Source: Streptomyces caatingaensis (GTDB taxonomy: Bacteria; Actinomycetota; Actinomycetes; Streptomycetales; Streptomycetaceae). From it: a stretch of DNA of 64,000 nt. A model generated the notes under the pieces. The model was not told the origin of the DNA and searched no databases. It was given only the letters and a program-made list of their open reading frames with translations. Positions within the stretch are counted from its first letter, which is position 1; each line of letters opens with the position of its first letter. Made by a program: the position numbers and the translations under genes. Below, piece after piece: positions 46,567-54,209 of this stretch. Location of the stretch: contig NZ_LFXA01000002.1 of the NCBI RefSeq assembly GCF_001187435.1, positions 434,001 through 498,000 on the forward strand. Direction: 5' to 3'.

Positions 46567-47238
46567 TCACCGGTCGGCCGCGCCGAGCCAGCCGTGGAAG
46601 GCGAACCGGCTGTCCAGCAGCTTCGCCGACGGGCAGGTCACGGGCCGGATCCGGTACCAGGCGTCGGCGGGGAAGAAGACGAGGGAGTCGTGGTCGGGCT
46701 GCACGTCCCGGAAGGACTCGGCCACGCAGGCCCGCCCCTCGCGGACCGTGCTGTCGAAGATCCGCGTCTGGCCGCCGGTGAAGCCGCGCGGCCTGCGGTG
46801 CAGGTGGTAGAGGAAGGTGATGCGGCCCGCCCCGGCCGAGTCCCGCGCCGGGGCCCGCCGCGCGGCCGCGTCGCCGGCGGGGAGTTCGTTGTGCATGGTG
46901 AGGGCGAAGGACACCCGCGCGTCGGTCACCGGCACTCCCAGCAGCGTCATCACCATCGGCGCCAGCCGCGTCACCAGGGCCACCAGTGACGGGAACCGCG
47001 CCGTCTGGTCCGCGCAGCGCCAGATCGGCGGCACCCCGGACTCCGTGTCCGCGCCCCGCTCCCGGACCTCGGCCATCAGCGCCCGGCAGCCCTCCTCCAG
47101 CAGCCGGTCGGCCGCCGCCGCGCCCAGGACGTCGTCGAAACGGCACATCGGCGTCGCCACCGCCACCGCCGTCGTGGCCGTCGCCGGAGGCGCGGCGGCA
47201 CCGCGCGGCGCCTCGGCCACCCCCACGTGCTCGGTCAT
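46567..47238 (-). CDS. 2OG-Fe(II) oxygenase family protein
   Basis: This 223-residue protein has the prolyl/lysyl-hydroxylase-like pattern: ITFLYHLHRRPRGFTGGQTR, which contains the strand with metal ligands and the GG turn, then LVFFPADAWYRIRPV, the usual 2-oxoglutarate strand. GGAGGTGACGCG places the start at 47238. The longer open frame runs back into the tRNA terminator. The exact iron-ligand set (His-X-Asp and distal His) is not obvious to me. It is co-transcribed with the two-domain glycosyltransferase, which suggests hydroxylation followed by glycosylation of the same target. Confidence 0.72.
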   Translation of the reverse strand: MTEHVGVAEAPRGAAAPPATATTAVAVATPMCRFDDVLGAAAADRLLEEGCRALMAEVRERGADTESGVPPIWRCADQTARFPSLVALVTRLAPMVMTLLGVPVTDARVSFALTMHNELPAGDAAARRAPARDSAGAGRITFLYHLHRRPRGFTGGQTRIFDSTVREGRACVAESFRDVQPDHDSLVFFPADAWYRIRPVTCPSAKLLDSRFAFHGWLGAADR

Positions 47239-47308
47239 CGCGTCACCTCCGCGTCTCGCGTCCGGGCATGCGGCAGGGGTACCACCGGCCGTACGACGCG
47301 AAACGGCC

Positions 47309-47341
47309 GTGGCCCCCGACGGACGAACCGGCGGGGGCCAC
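47309..47341 (-). terminator. Terminator of tRNA-Lys copy 2
   Basis: GTGGCCCCCG (47309-47318) pairs with CGGGGGCCAC (47332-47341), ten bases beyond the tRNA 3' end on minus. Placement parallels the hairpin after copy 1, though the sequence differs. Confidence 0.65.
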
Positions 47342-47350
47342 GCTGAGAAG

Positions 47351-47424
47351 TGCGCCACCAGGGACTCGAACCCCGGACCTACTGATTAAGAGTCAGTCGC
47401 TCTGACCAACTGAGCTAGCGGCGC
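47351..47424 (-). tRNA. tRNA-Lys (anticodon CTT), copy 2
   Basis: It is identical to the gene at 43133-43206. The ~45 bases upstream of each tRNA (to the right on plus) are also similar (GCGGGCAGAAC then TTACC, later GTTCGA and GCAAAA), which indicates duplication of gene plus promoter. Confidence 0.95.
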
Positions 47425-47458
47425 GGGCAGAACGTTACCCGATCTTCCGTTCGATGCA

Positions 47459-47890
47459 AAAACGCTGCTCAGGGCGGCAGAGGCGTACTTCGTCGTCAAG
47501 GTCCTCGGCGCGGCGTACCTCGCCTGGCTCGGCGTCCGGGCGCTGTGGCGGAGCCGCCGGGACGCGCCGGGCGCGCCGGGGCGGACGCAGGGCGGACGCG
47601 GCCCCTATGTGTCGGGCCTGGTGACGAACGTCCTCAACCCCAAGATCGCCGTGTTCCACACGGGACTGCTGCCGACGCCGGCCCCGGACGGGCTGTCCAC
47701 GGCGGCGGGCATGGGTCTGCTGGTCCTGCTGCACGCGGCGCTGACCCTGGGCTGGCTGGGCGGCTATGCGTGGCTCGTCACCCGGGCGCGGTCCGTCTTC
47801 GAACGGCCGCGTGTGCGGCGCGCGTTGGACCGGGTGACCGGTGTCGTCCTGATCGGCTTCGGCCTGCGGGTCGCCACCGAGGCCGGCTGA
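47459..47890 (+). pseudogene. 5'-truncated LysE-family exporter
   Basis: The frame reads LLRAAEAYFVVKVLGAAYLA directly after the tRNA promoter region, then VTNVLNPKIAVFHTGLLPTP and two more hydrophobic spans. These are the middle and end of a LysE/RhtB amino-acid exporter, about 144 codons of a usual 205. The first one or two membrane spans and the GPN N-terminal region are missing. The in-frame ATG at 47609 is internal. The break coincides with the second tRNA-Lys copy. Confidence 0.8.
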
Positions 47891-47918
47891 CGACCCGCCG
47901 CCCCTCCGGCCGCTCCGT

Positions 47919-48269
47919 TCACTCCTGCCTGCGGTCCACGTACTCGAAGATCGACCCGTCGGGGTGGCGGGCCACGAGGTTGCGGCCGATGGGCGTCGGC
48001 ACCGGCCCGGCGATGATGTCCGCGCCGACGGCGCGCAGGTCGGCGAGCGCCTCGTCGACGTCCGTCACCGCGATGGTGGCCTTGATCTTCCGCAGGATGG
48101 ACAACTCCGCCTCGGGACCGCTCATCAGGAAGAACGAGCCGACGGCCGCGACGGCGACGCCGCCGCGCCGGAAGCGCATGGCTTCCGCGCCGGTCAGCCG
48201 TTCGTAGACGGCGATCGACTCCTCGAGATCGCGGACGCACACCCTTAGCGAAGTCCCCAGAATGTTCAT
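47919..48269 (-). CDS. VOC (glyoxalase/bleomycin resistance) family protein
   Basis: The 116-residue protein has the paired beta-alpha-beta-beta-beta modules of the vicinal oxygen chelate fold: LRVCVRDLEESIAVYERLTG at the start, IAVTDVDEALADLRAVGADI in the middle and a C-terminal RNLVARHPDGSIFEYV, where the Glu is the usual metal ligand. It stands alone and ends 28 bases from the truncated lysE. The substrate cannot be predicted. Confidence 0.82.
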   Translation of the reverse strand: MNILGTSLRVCVRDLEESIAVYERLTGAEAMRFRRGGVAVAAVGSFFLMSGPEAELSILRKIKATIAVTDVDEALADLRAVGADIIAGPVPTPIGRNLVARHPDGSIFEYVDRRQE

Positions 48270-48768
48270 GGGAGCCAGGCTAGTTGTCCGGGGGCGGGGG
48301 GGAAGACGGCCTCGCGGGGGAGGGTGGGGTGGCGAACGTCCGCCCCCTGTACGGCAGTTCGCCCGCGGCCCGGGCAGGGGGCCTTCGGGGGCGGGTTCAC
48401 CCGTACCGGCGATGCGGGGCGGGTGGGGCCCGCCGGGGGATTCCGCCCCGGTCGCGACCTTGCTCCCCGGGAGGCGGCACCTCGGTTTCCGGCACGCCGC
48501 CGCGCGGGGAGTCGCGGTTGCGCCGCGAGGTCCCCGAACGCCCGCTGCGGCGCGGTGGGGCGCAGGGGTGCGCGGCCCCCGCCGGCCGCCCGCCGCGCGG
48601 TGTCGCGGGTGAGGGGCGCAGCCCCCGGGGGAAGCGGTGAAAGGGCGGGAGCGGGGAAGGATCCAGCGGGCGCCGTCACCCGGGCGCCCGCGCCGGGCGG
48701 TCGGCCGCCACCCCGTCTGCGAGGGTGGACGAAAAGCGTGCCGCAGGGACGGAGGAGGTGCGCACGGA
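48270..48768. other. Gene-free stretch
   Basis: Very G-rich sequence without a convincing gene; open frames on both strands are compositional. The right end contains GGAGGAGG, the ribosome site of the next gene. Confidence 0.5.
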
Positions 48769-49986
48769 ATGCAGCAGGGCTCCCCACCGCCCCCGGGCGT
48801 CCCCGGATTCCCCGGCCCGGAGCCCTCCCTGCCCGTGCTCCCCGAGCTCGCCGGGCGCCTCGCCGCCGAGGCGGGCCGGGCCGTGCCCGAACCGCTCGGC
48901 GGCGGCGCGGACCTGCGCGCCGCCGCCTGCGCGTACTGGGCGCGGCGCGGCCTCGCCGCCGATCCGGCGGACGTCGTCGCCGCCCCGGGCCCGCAGCCGC
49001 TGCTGCTCGCGCTCTTCGCCTCGGCGGGCGGCGAGGTCCTGCTCACCCGGCCGTGCGCCGCCTGGTACGCGCCGCTCGCCCGCCTCGCGGGCCGGCTCGC
49101 CTACCACGTGCCCGTCCCGGCCGAGTGCGGCGGCGTCCCCGACCCGTTCGCCCTGCTGGAGACGGTCGGCCGGATCAGGGCCGAGGGCGGCAGACCGCGC
49201 TTCCTCGTGCTGTCGGTCGCCGACGACACCACCGGCACCGTCGCCCCGCCCGAGACCCTGCACGAGGTGTGCGAGGCCGCGGCCGGCGAGGGGCTCACCG
49301 TCGTCAGCGACGAGACGTGGCGGGACGGCCGGCACGACCCGCACGGCACCGTCTTCGTCGGGCCCGCCGAGATGTACCCGGACCGCGTCGTCGTCCTCAC
49401 CGACCTCGCCGGGAGCCTGACCCCGTCGTCCTGGCCCGCCGCCGTCGCCCTCTTCCCCCGGGCCGCGCCCGGTCCCGTCCTGCGCGCCCGGGCGCTGTCG
49501 GTGCTGGCGGCGCTGCGGGCCGAGCTGCCGCCGCCCGTGGCCGGAGCCGCCCGCTGGGCCCTGGGCGAGCCCGCGCCCGTCCGCGAGCGGACGGCCGCCG
49601 CCGCGCGGCTGTACGCGGCGCTGACCGGCGCCGTCCGCGAGCGGATCACCGCCGCGGGGGCGCTCGCCCGCCCCCCGCGGACCGGCCCGCACCTCTACGC
49701 GGACCTCGGCGAGCTGCGCGGGGCGCTGGCCCGGCGCGGAGTCGCCGACTCCGTCGACCTGGAGGACCGGCTCACCGCTGCGCTCGGCCGGCCCGTCCCC
49801 GGCGGCCACCGGTTCGGGGACGACCCGGACGCCCTGCGCGTCCGCCTCTCCGCCCTGCCGCTGCTGGGTGCCGGCGACGACCTGCGCCGGCGCGCCCTCG
49901 ACGACCCCGACCCGCCGGCCCTGCCGGACGTCGCCCGGGCGCTGGACGCGCTCGGCGCGGCGTTCGCCGAACTGGCCGGCGGCTGA
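48769..49986 (+). CDS. Aminotransferase class I/II-like protein lacking the PLP lysine
   Basis: The 405-residue product has the fold type I layout: an N-terminal GPQPLLLALF loop, GEVLLTRPCAAWYAPL, LTVVSDETW (the PLP-contacting Asp) and a C-terminal small domain. The usual NPTG reads DTTG. The segment that should hold the Schiff-base lysine reads VVLTDLAGSLTPSSWP, with no Lys. It is therefore probably not a classical transaminase. ATG 48769 is preceded by GGAGGAGG at ten bases. Possible roles are regulatory or structural; none is shown. Confidence 0.7.
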   Translation: MQQGSPPPPGVPGFPGPEPSLPVLPELAGRLAAEAGRAVPEPLGGGADLRAAACAYWARRGLAADPADVVAAPGPQPLLLALFASAGGEVLLTRPCAAWYAPLARLAGRLAYHVPVPAECGGVPDPFALLETVGRIRAEGGRPRFLVLSVADDTTGTVAPPETLHEVCEAAAGEGLTVVSDETWRDGRHDPHGTVFVGPAEMYPDRVVVLTDLAGSLTPSSWPAAVALFPRAAPGPVLRARALSVLAALRAELPPPVAGAARWALGEPAPVRERTAAAARLYAALTGAVRERITAAGALARPPRTGPHLYADLGELRGALARRGVADSVDLEDRLTAALGRPVPGGHRFGDDPDALRVRLSALPLLGAGDDLRRRALDDPDPPALPDVARALDALGAAFAELAGG

Positions 49987-50040
49987 CCGCCGGTGCCGTC
50001 GCCCGTCGATGAGCCTGCTCTTCCCGAACGGAGCCCTTCG

Positions 50041-51099
50041 ATGACCGAGCAGACCGAGCGCGAGCGCCCCCTCGCGGCCCCGCGCACGCCCGGTGAGATC
50101 CGCCTCTGGCCGCGGTCGTTCGCCGACCGGCTGACCGCGCCGCTGCCGGGCGTGCGCGCCTTCGCGCGCCTCGCCCGGGAGGGGCGGCTGCGCCCGTCCG
50201 CCGCGGCGCTGCGCGAGATTCCCGGCGTGCCCGTGGAGCCCGGGCCGCCGCCCGCCGTCAACGCGGCGACGGTGGCCGCCACCTGGGCCGGGCACGCGAG
50301 CTGGATCCTGAGCATCGGCGGTCTCACCGTGCTCACCGACCCCGTCTGGTCGCGCAGAATCCTCGGCACCCCCGCCAGGATCACGCCGGTCGGGGTGGCC
50401 TGGGAGGACGTGCCGCGCGTCGACGCCGTCGTCATCAGCCACAACCACTACGACCACCTGGACGCCGCCACCCTCAAGCGGCTGCCGCGCGACACGCACC
50501 TGCTGCTCCCCGCCGGGCTCGCCCGCTGGGCGCGCCGCCGCCGCTTCACCCGGGTCACCGAGCTGGACTGGTGGGAGGCGGTCGAACTGCCCGGCGCCTG
50601 CGGGCCGGTGCGCTTCGACTTCGTCCCCGCCCACCACTGGAGCCGGCGCACGGTCACCGACACGTGCCGCTCGCTGTGGGGCGGCTGGGTGCTGACGGCG
50701 CCGGACGGGCAGCGGGTCTACTTCGCGGGGGACACCGGCTACGGCCACTGGTTCGGCCGCATCGGCGCCCGCTACCCGGGCATCGACCTGGCGATCCTGC
50801 CGATCGGCGCCTACGACCCGCGCTGGATGCTCGGCCCCGTGCACACCGATCCGGAGGAGGCCGTGCGGGCCTGCGAGGACGTGGGCGCGCGGGTGATGGC
50901 GCCCATGCACTGGGGGACGTTCCTGCTGTCCGCCGAGCCGCCGCTGGAGCCCCTGCGGCGGGTGCGGGCGGCGTGGGCGGCGACGGGACGGCCGCGGGAC
51001 GGCCTGTGGGACCTGCCGATCGGCGGCTCCCGGGTGCTGGAGCAGCCCGGCCGCGACCGGACGCCGCGGACCGTCCCCGTCGACCCCTACGCGACGTGA
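50041..51099 (+). CDS. MBL-fold metal-dependent hydrolase (NAPE-PLD/UlaG-like)
   Basis: The 352-residue protein carries the metallo-beta-lactamase motif SHNHYDHLD, then PAHHWSRRTVTDT, YFAGDTGYGHWF and APMHWGTFLL, which together supply the two-metal site. WAGHASWILSIGG and TDPVWSRR are typical of the N-acyl-phosphatidylethanolamine phospholipase D-like branch. ATG 50041 starts after a 54-base gap from the aminotransferase-like gene. A lipid or phosphodiester substrate is a guess from the family. Confidence 0.88.
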   Translation: MTEQTERERPLAAPRTPGEIRLWPRSFADRLTAPLPGVRAFARLAREGRLRPSAAALREIPGVPVEPGPPPAVNAATVAATWAGHASWILSIGGLTVLTDPVWSRRILGTPARITPVGVAWEDVPRVDAVVISHNHYDHLDAATLKRLPRDTHLLLPAGLARWARRRRFTRVTELDWWEAVELPGACGPVRFDFVPAHHWSRRTVTDTCRSLWGGWVLTAPDGQRVYFAGDTGYGHWFGRIGARYPGIDLAILPIGAYDPRWMLGPVHTDPEEAVRACEDVGARVMAPMHWGTFLLSAEPPLEPLRRVRAAWAATGRPRDGLWDLPIGGSRVLEQPGRDRTPRTVPVDPYAT

Positions 51100-51149
51100 C
51101 GGCGCGCGTGCCGGCGGGCGTGCCGACGGAGGGCCCCGACCGGCGGGGC

Positions 51150-51959
51150 ATGAGCAGCTTCGACGACATCTACGACCGGCCGGACCCGCGTGCCTACTTC
51201 ACCCGGCTGGCCCCGCTGGAGTACCGGATCCCGCACCACGCGCAGCCCGTCTTCCGCGCCGCCGTCGCCGACCTGGCCCGCCGCCGGCCCGGCCGGCCGG
51301 TCACCGTCGTGGACCTCTGCTGCTCCTACGGCATCAACGCCGCCCTGCTCAACCACGACGTCACCCTGGACGAGCTCTACGACCGTTACACGGGCCCGGC
51401 GACGGCCGGTCTGTCCCGCGCGGAACTCGCCGCGTCCGACCGGGAGTTCTACGCCTCCCGCCGCCGGCCGGAGGCGGTCCCGGTCGTGGGCGTCGACGTC
51501 TCGGCGCGGGCGGTGGCCTACGCGGTGGACGCCGGGCTGCTGGACGCCGGGTTCGCGGAGAACCTGGAGGCCGCCCCCGCCGGTCCGGCCCTCGCCGCGG
51601 CGCTCGCCCCGGCCGACCTGGTCACCGTCACCGGCGGCCTCAGCTACATCGGCCCGCGGACCTTCGACGCGGTCGTCGCCCCCTCGGGCGGCCGCGTCCG
51701 CGTGGTCGCCTTCGCGGTACGGCCCGTCGACTACCGGCCCGTCGCCGAGGCGCTGGCCCGGCACGGGCTGGTCACCACCGCGTCCGGACGCACCTATCCC
51801 CAGCGCCGTTTCACCGGGCCGGAGGAGCGGCGCGTCGTCCTGGAGCGCGTCAGGGCCGCCGGGCTCGACCCGGCCGGGCGGGAGGCGGAGGGCCACTACC
51901 ACGCGGCCCTGTACGTGTCGCGGCCCTCGGCGGAGGAGGCGGGCGAGGAGGGGAACTAG
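51150..51959 (+). CDS. Class I SAM-dependent methyltransferase-like protein
   Basis: The 269-residue product has TVVDLCCSYGINAALL, a variant of SAM motif I in which the glycine loop reads DLCCSYG, and VVGVDVSARAVAYAV as motif II. DLVTVTGGLSYIG follows. It starts 50 bases after the MBL gene, probably in the same operon. Proteins with the CCSYG version appear in natural-product settings, but I cannot name a substrate. Its stop overlaps that of the convergent GNAT gene by four bases. Confidence 0.72.
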   Translation: MSSFDDIYDRPDPRAYFTRLAPLEYRIPHHAQPVFRAAVADLARRRPGRPVTVVDLCCSYGINAALLNHDVTLDELYDRYTGPATAGLSRAELAASDREFYASRRRPEAVPVVGVDVSARAVAYAVDAGLLDAGFAENLEAAPAGPALAAALAPADLVTVTGGLSYIGPRTFDAVVAPSGGRVRVVAFAVRPVDYRPVAEALARHGLVTTASGRTYPQRRFTGPEERRVVLERVRAAGLDPAGREAEGHYHAALYVSRPSAEEAGEEGN

Positions 51960-52483
51960 GGGCGGGCCTCCAGGACATGGACGCGCAGCGGCACGCCGAG
52001 GGCCGGGTGCCGCGTCTCCCTCTCCGCGCGCATGCCGAGCTTGCGCATGACCCGCTCGGAGGCGTCGTTCCCTATGGCGTGGACGCTGACCACGCGCGCC
52101 AGCCCCCGGTCGCGCAGCGCGAAGTCCAGCGCGGCGCGGGCGCCTTCGGTGGCGAGGCCGCGGCCCCAGTGCGCCCGGCCGAGGCGCCAGCCGATCTCCA
52201 CCGCGGGCAGGATCTCCGGCAGGTAGCGCGGCACCGACAGGCCCACGAAGCCGACGAGTTGACGGCCCTGGCGCAGCTCGGCCGCGAACAGGCCGATGCC
52301 CCGCTCGTCCCACTCCCGTTCCCAGGCGGCGATTCCGGCGGCGGTCTGCCGCAGGTCCTGCACGGAGCCGTCGCCGATCCAGCGCATCACCTCCGGGTCG
52401 GCGTTGATGGCGGCCATCGGCTCGAGATCCTCCTCGCGCCAACGCCGCAGCGTCAGACGGGGGGTTCGCAGGGTGGTCGTCAT
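51956..52483 (-). CDS. GNAT family N-acetyltransferase (RimJ/RimL type)
   Basis: The 175-residue protein starts TLRTPRLTLRRWREEDLEPM, the RimJ/RimL-type opening. It has VEIGWRLGRAHWGRGLATEG, where the acetyl-CoA pyrophosphate loop (RGLATEG) lies, then HAIGNDASERVMRKLGM. It likely acetylates a protein N-terminus or small amine. It runs convergently with the methyltransferase and has its own promoter on the right. Confidence 0.88.
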   Translation of the reverse strand: MTTTLRTPRLTLRRWREEDLEPMAAINADPEVMRWIGDGSVQDLRQTAAGIAAWEREWDERGIGLFAAELRQGRQLVGFVGLSVPRYLPEILPAVEIGWRLGRAHWGRGLATEGARAALDFALRDRGLARVVSVHAIGNDASERVMRKLGMRAERETRHPALGVPLRVHVLEARP

Positions 52484-52754
52484 GCGGGCATCCTTCCCCT
52501 CCGCGCGCCGGTCAGTCGCGCCGGGCGCACTCCGCGCGGGGCCGTGGGCCGTGCCCTTTCTCCCGTTTGGCCGGAAAGGGCTGCTGTGTCGTGGGAGCGG
52601 AGCTGCTAGACCGTCGGAGCAAACACGCCTGAGGAGGGAGGAATTGGGCGTCCGGGGCCGTCGCGATCAAGGATGCCGGGAGCCTCGTATAAGGTGACCG
52701 ACCGAAATCAGACACCCCCCATCGGGCCCGTGCGGGCCCGGTCTGGAGAGAGTT

Positions 52755-53033
52755 ATGCGCCGTCGTATATCCGCCTTCGCCGTCACCGCCGCCCTGACCG
52801 GCGGCCTCCTGCTCGCCGCCTCCCCGGCCGAGTCCGTCGCGGCGGGCCACACCGTCACCTGCAACTACCCCAAGATGCGCCAGGAGATCGCCTCCCTGAG
52901 GGCCAAGGCCGCCCGGCTGAAGCACGAGGGCGAGTACGCCGCCGCCCGGCGCACCCTCGCCAAGGCGGACGCCATCTCCCGCAAGCTGCACGCGTGCGAG
53001 TCGAGCGAGCGGAACGCCCAGCACCACATCTGA
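52755..53033 (+). CDS. Small secreted coiled-coil-like protein
   Basis: The 92-residue product opens with MRRRISAFAVTAALTGGLLL and an ASPAES segment with AxA-type cleavage sites, a clear Sec signal peptide. The mature part is short and charged (KMRQEIASLRAKAARLKHEG, then RRTLAKADAISRKLHACESS) with heptad-like helices and two Cys (about 36 and 82). GGAGAGA precedes ATG 52755. Function is unknown; similar small exported proteins are common in Streptomyces. Confidence 0.72.
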   Translation: MRRRISAFAVTAALTGGLLLAASPAESVAAGHTVTCNYPKMRQEIASLRAKAARLKHEGEYAAARRTLAKADAISRKLHACESSERNAQHHI

Positions 53034-53045
53034 CGGGCCGTACGG

Positions 53046-53085
53046 CCCGGCCGGGCCGGCGGAGCCCTCCGCCGGCCCGGCCGGG
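53046..53085 (+). terminator. Very long hairpin after the small secreted protein
   Basis: CCCGGCCGGGCCGGCGGAG (53046-53064) is perfectly complementary to 53067-53085, a 19-base stem with only two unpaired bases. In RNA the loop would open by a pair or two. It starts 13 bases after the stop codon. Confidence 0.75.
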
Positions 53086-53167
53086 TCCCCCCACCCGAAC
53101 GGGTGACGACTGGAACGCCCGCGACGGAGGTAGGGAACCAGCTCACGCAGAAGGCAAGGAGCAGCCC

Positions 53168-53962
53168 GTGAGCACCCTCCGCCGCATCGCCCGTCCGGCC
53201 GCCGCCCTCGCCGTCGCCCTCGCCCTGAGCTGGGCCGGGCCCCCGGGCGCCGGGGCGGACACCGGCGCCGGACCCGTGCCCTCCTACGCCGCGCTCGGCG
53301 ACTCGTTCTCCTCGGGCGTCGGCGCCCACGTCTACGACCCGTCCTCCGGCTCGTGCCTGCGCAGCCCGCGCGCCTACGGGCCCCGGTGGGCCGCCGCCCA
53401 CCACGTCGCCGACTTCCGCTTCCCCGCCTGCGGGGGCGCGACCACCCGCGACCTGCTGACCCGCCAACTCCCGGCGCTGCGGCCGGACACGGCCCTGGTC
53501 ACCTTCACCGTCGGCGGCAACGACGTCGAGTACGTCCGCGTCATGCAGGCGTGCAGCATCGGCTCGTCCGCGGACTGCGCGGCGGAGGCCGACCGGGCCG
53601 AGCGCGCGATGGACGAGGTGCTGCCCGCCCGTCTCGACGCGCTGTACGCGGCCGTCGCCCGCCGCGTCCCGCACGCCCGCGTGATCGTCCTCGGCTACCC
53701 CGACCTCTTCGGCGCCGACCCCTGCCTGATCCCGGCCCCGCCGCGGGCCCGCCGGATGGACGCGGCCGTGGACCACCTGGACGCCGTCCTGGCCGACCGC
53801 ACGCGCGCGGCGGGCTTCACGTACAGGGACGCCCGGGGGCGGTTCGCGGGGCACGGCGCGTGCTCCCGGGATCCGTGGATCAACGGGGTGCGGCTCGCGC
53901 TGCGGGAGTCGTACCACCCCAACGAGGAGGGGTACGCGGCGTACGCGAGCCTCCTGCCGTGA
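53168..53962 (+). CDS. Secreted SGNH/GDSL-family esterase
   Basis: The 264-residue protein has a Sec signal peptide (RRIARPAAALAVALALSW then GAGA). The SGNH blocks follow: ALGDSFSSGVGA with the nucleophilic Ser, PACGGATT, TVGGNDVEY and YHPNEEGYAAYA with the catalytic His. Six or more Cys suggest disulfides, as in the S. coelicolor GDSL esterase structure. GTG 53168 has AAGGA seven bases upstream. It is exported and probably hydrolyses esters or lipids. Confidence 0.9.
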   Translation: MSTLRRIARPAAALAVALALSWAGPPGAGADTGAGPVPSYAALGDSFSSGVGAHVYDPSSGSCLRSPRAYGPRWAAAHHVADFRFPACGGATTRDLLTRQLPALRPDTALVTFTVGGNDVEYVRVMQACSIGSSADCAAEADRAERAMDEVLPARLDALYAAVARRVPHARVIVLGYPDLFGADPCLIPAPPRARRMDAAVDHLDAVLADRTRAAGFTYRDARGRFAGHGACSRDPWINGVRLALRESYHPNEEGYAAYASLLP

Positions 53963-54209
53963 GGGGGCACGGCCGAGGCCGTGGTGACCCAGGTCACTGC
54001 GGCCGTCCCCGGCCGTGCCGATACTGCTCGTCGCGGAGGCGGTGGACGAATGACGGCTCACGGCCCGGTTCGCTGGACCTTTTCCGGCCGCCGGGCACCT
54101 GGCACGGGACAAAAAAGAGCGATTTTGCGCCGGGCTCCCCACCGCTCACCATGTGCTCGTATCGCACAGATCTGCGACCTGCCCGCAGGATGAGAGGCGC
54201 ACCACCCCC

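Noticed and set aside
43207..47350. Integrative element between the two tRNA-Lys genes
   Set aside because: No integrase, excisionase or replication gene is present, and whole tRNA genes rather than 3' fragments are repeated. I keep only the duplication and breakpoint.
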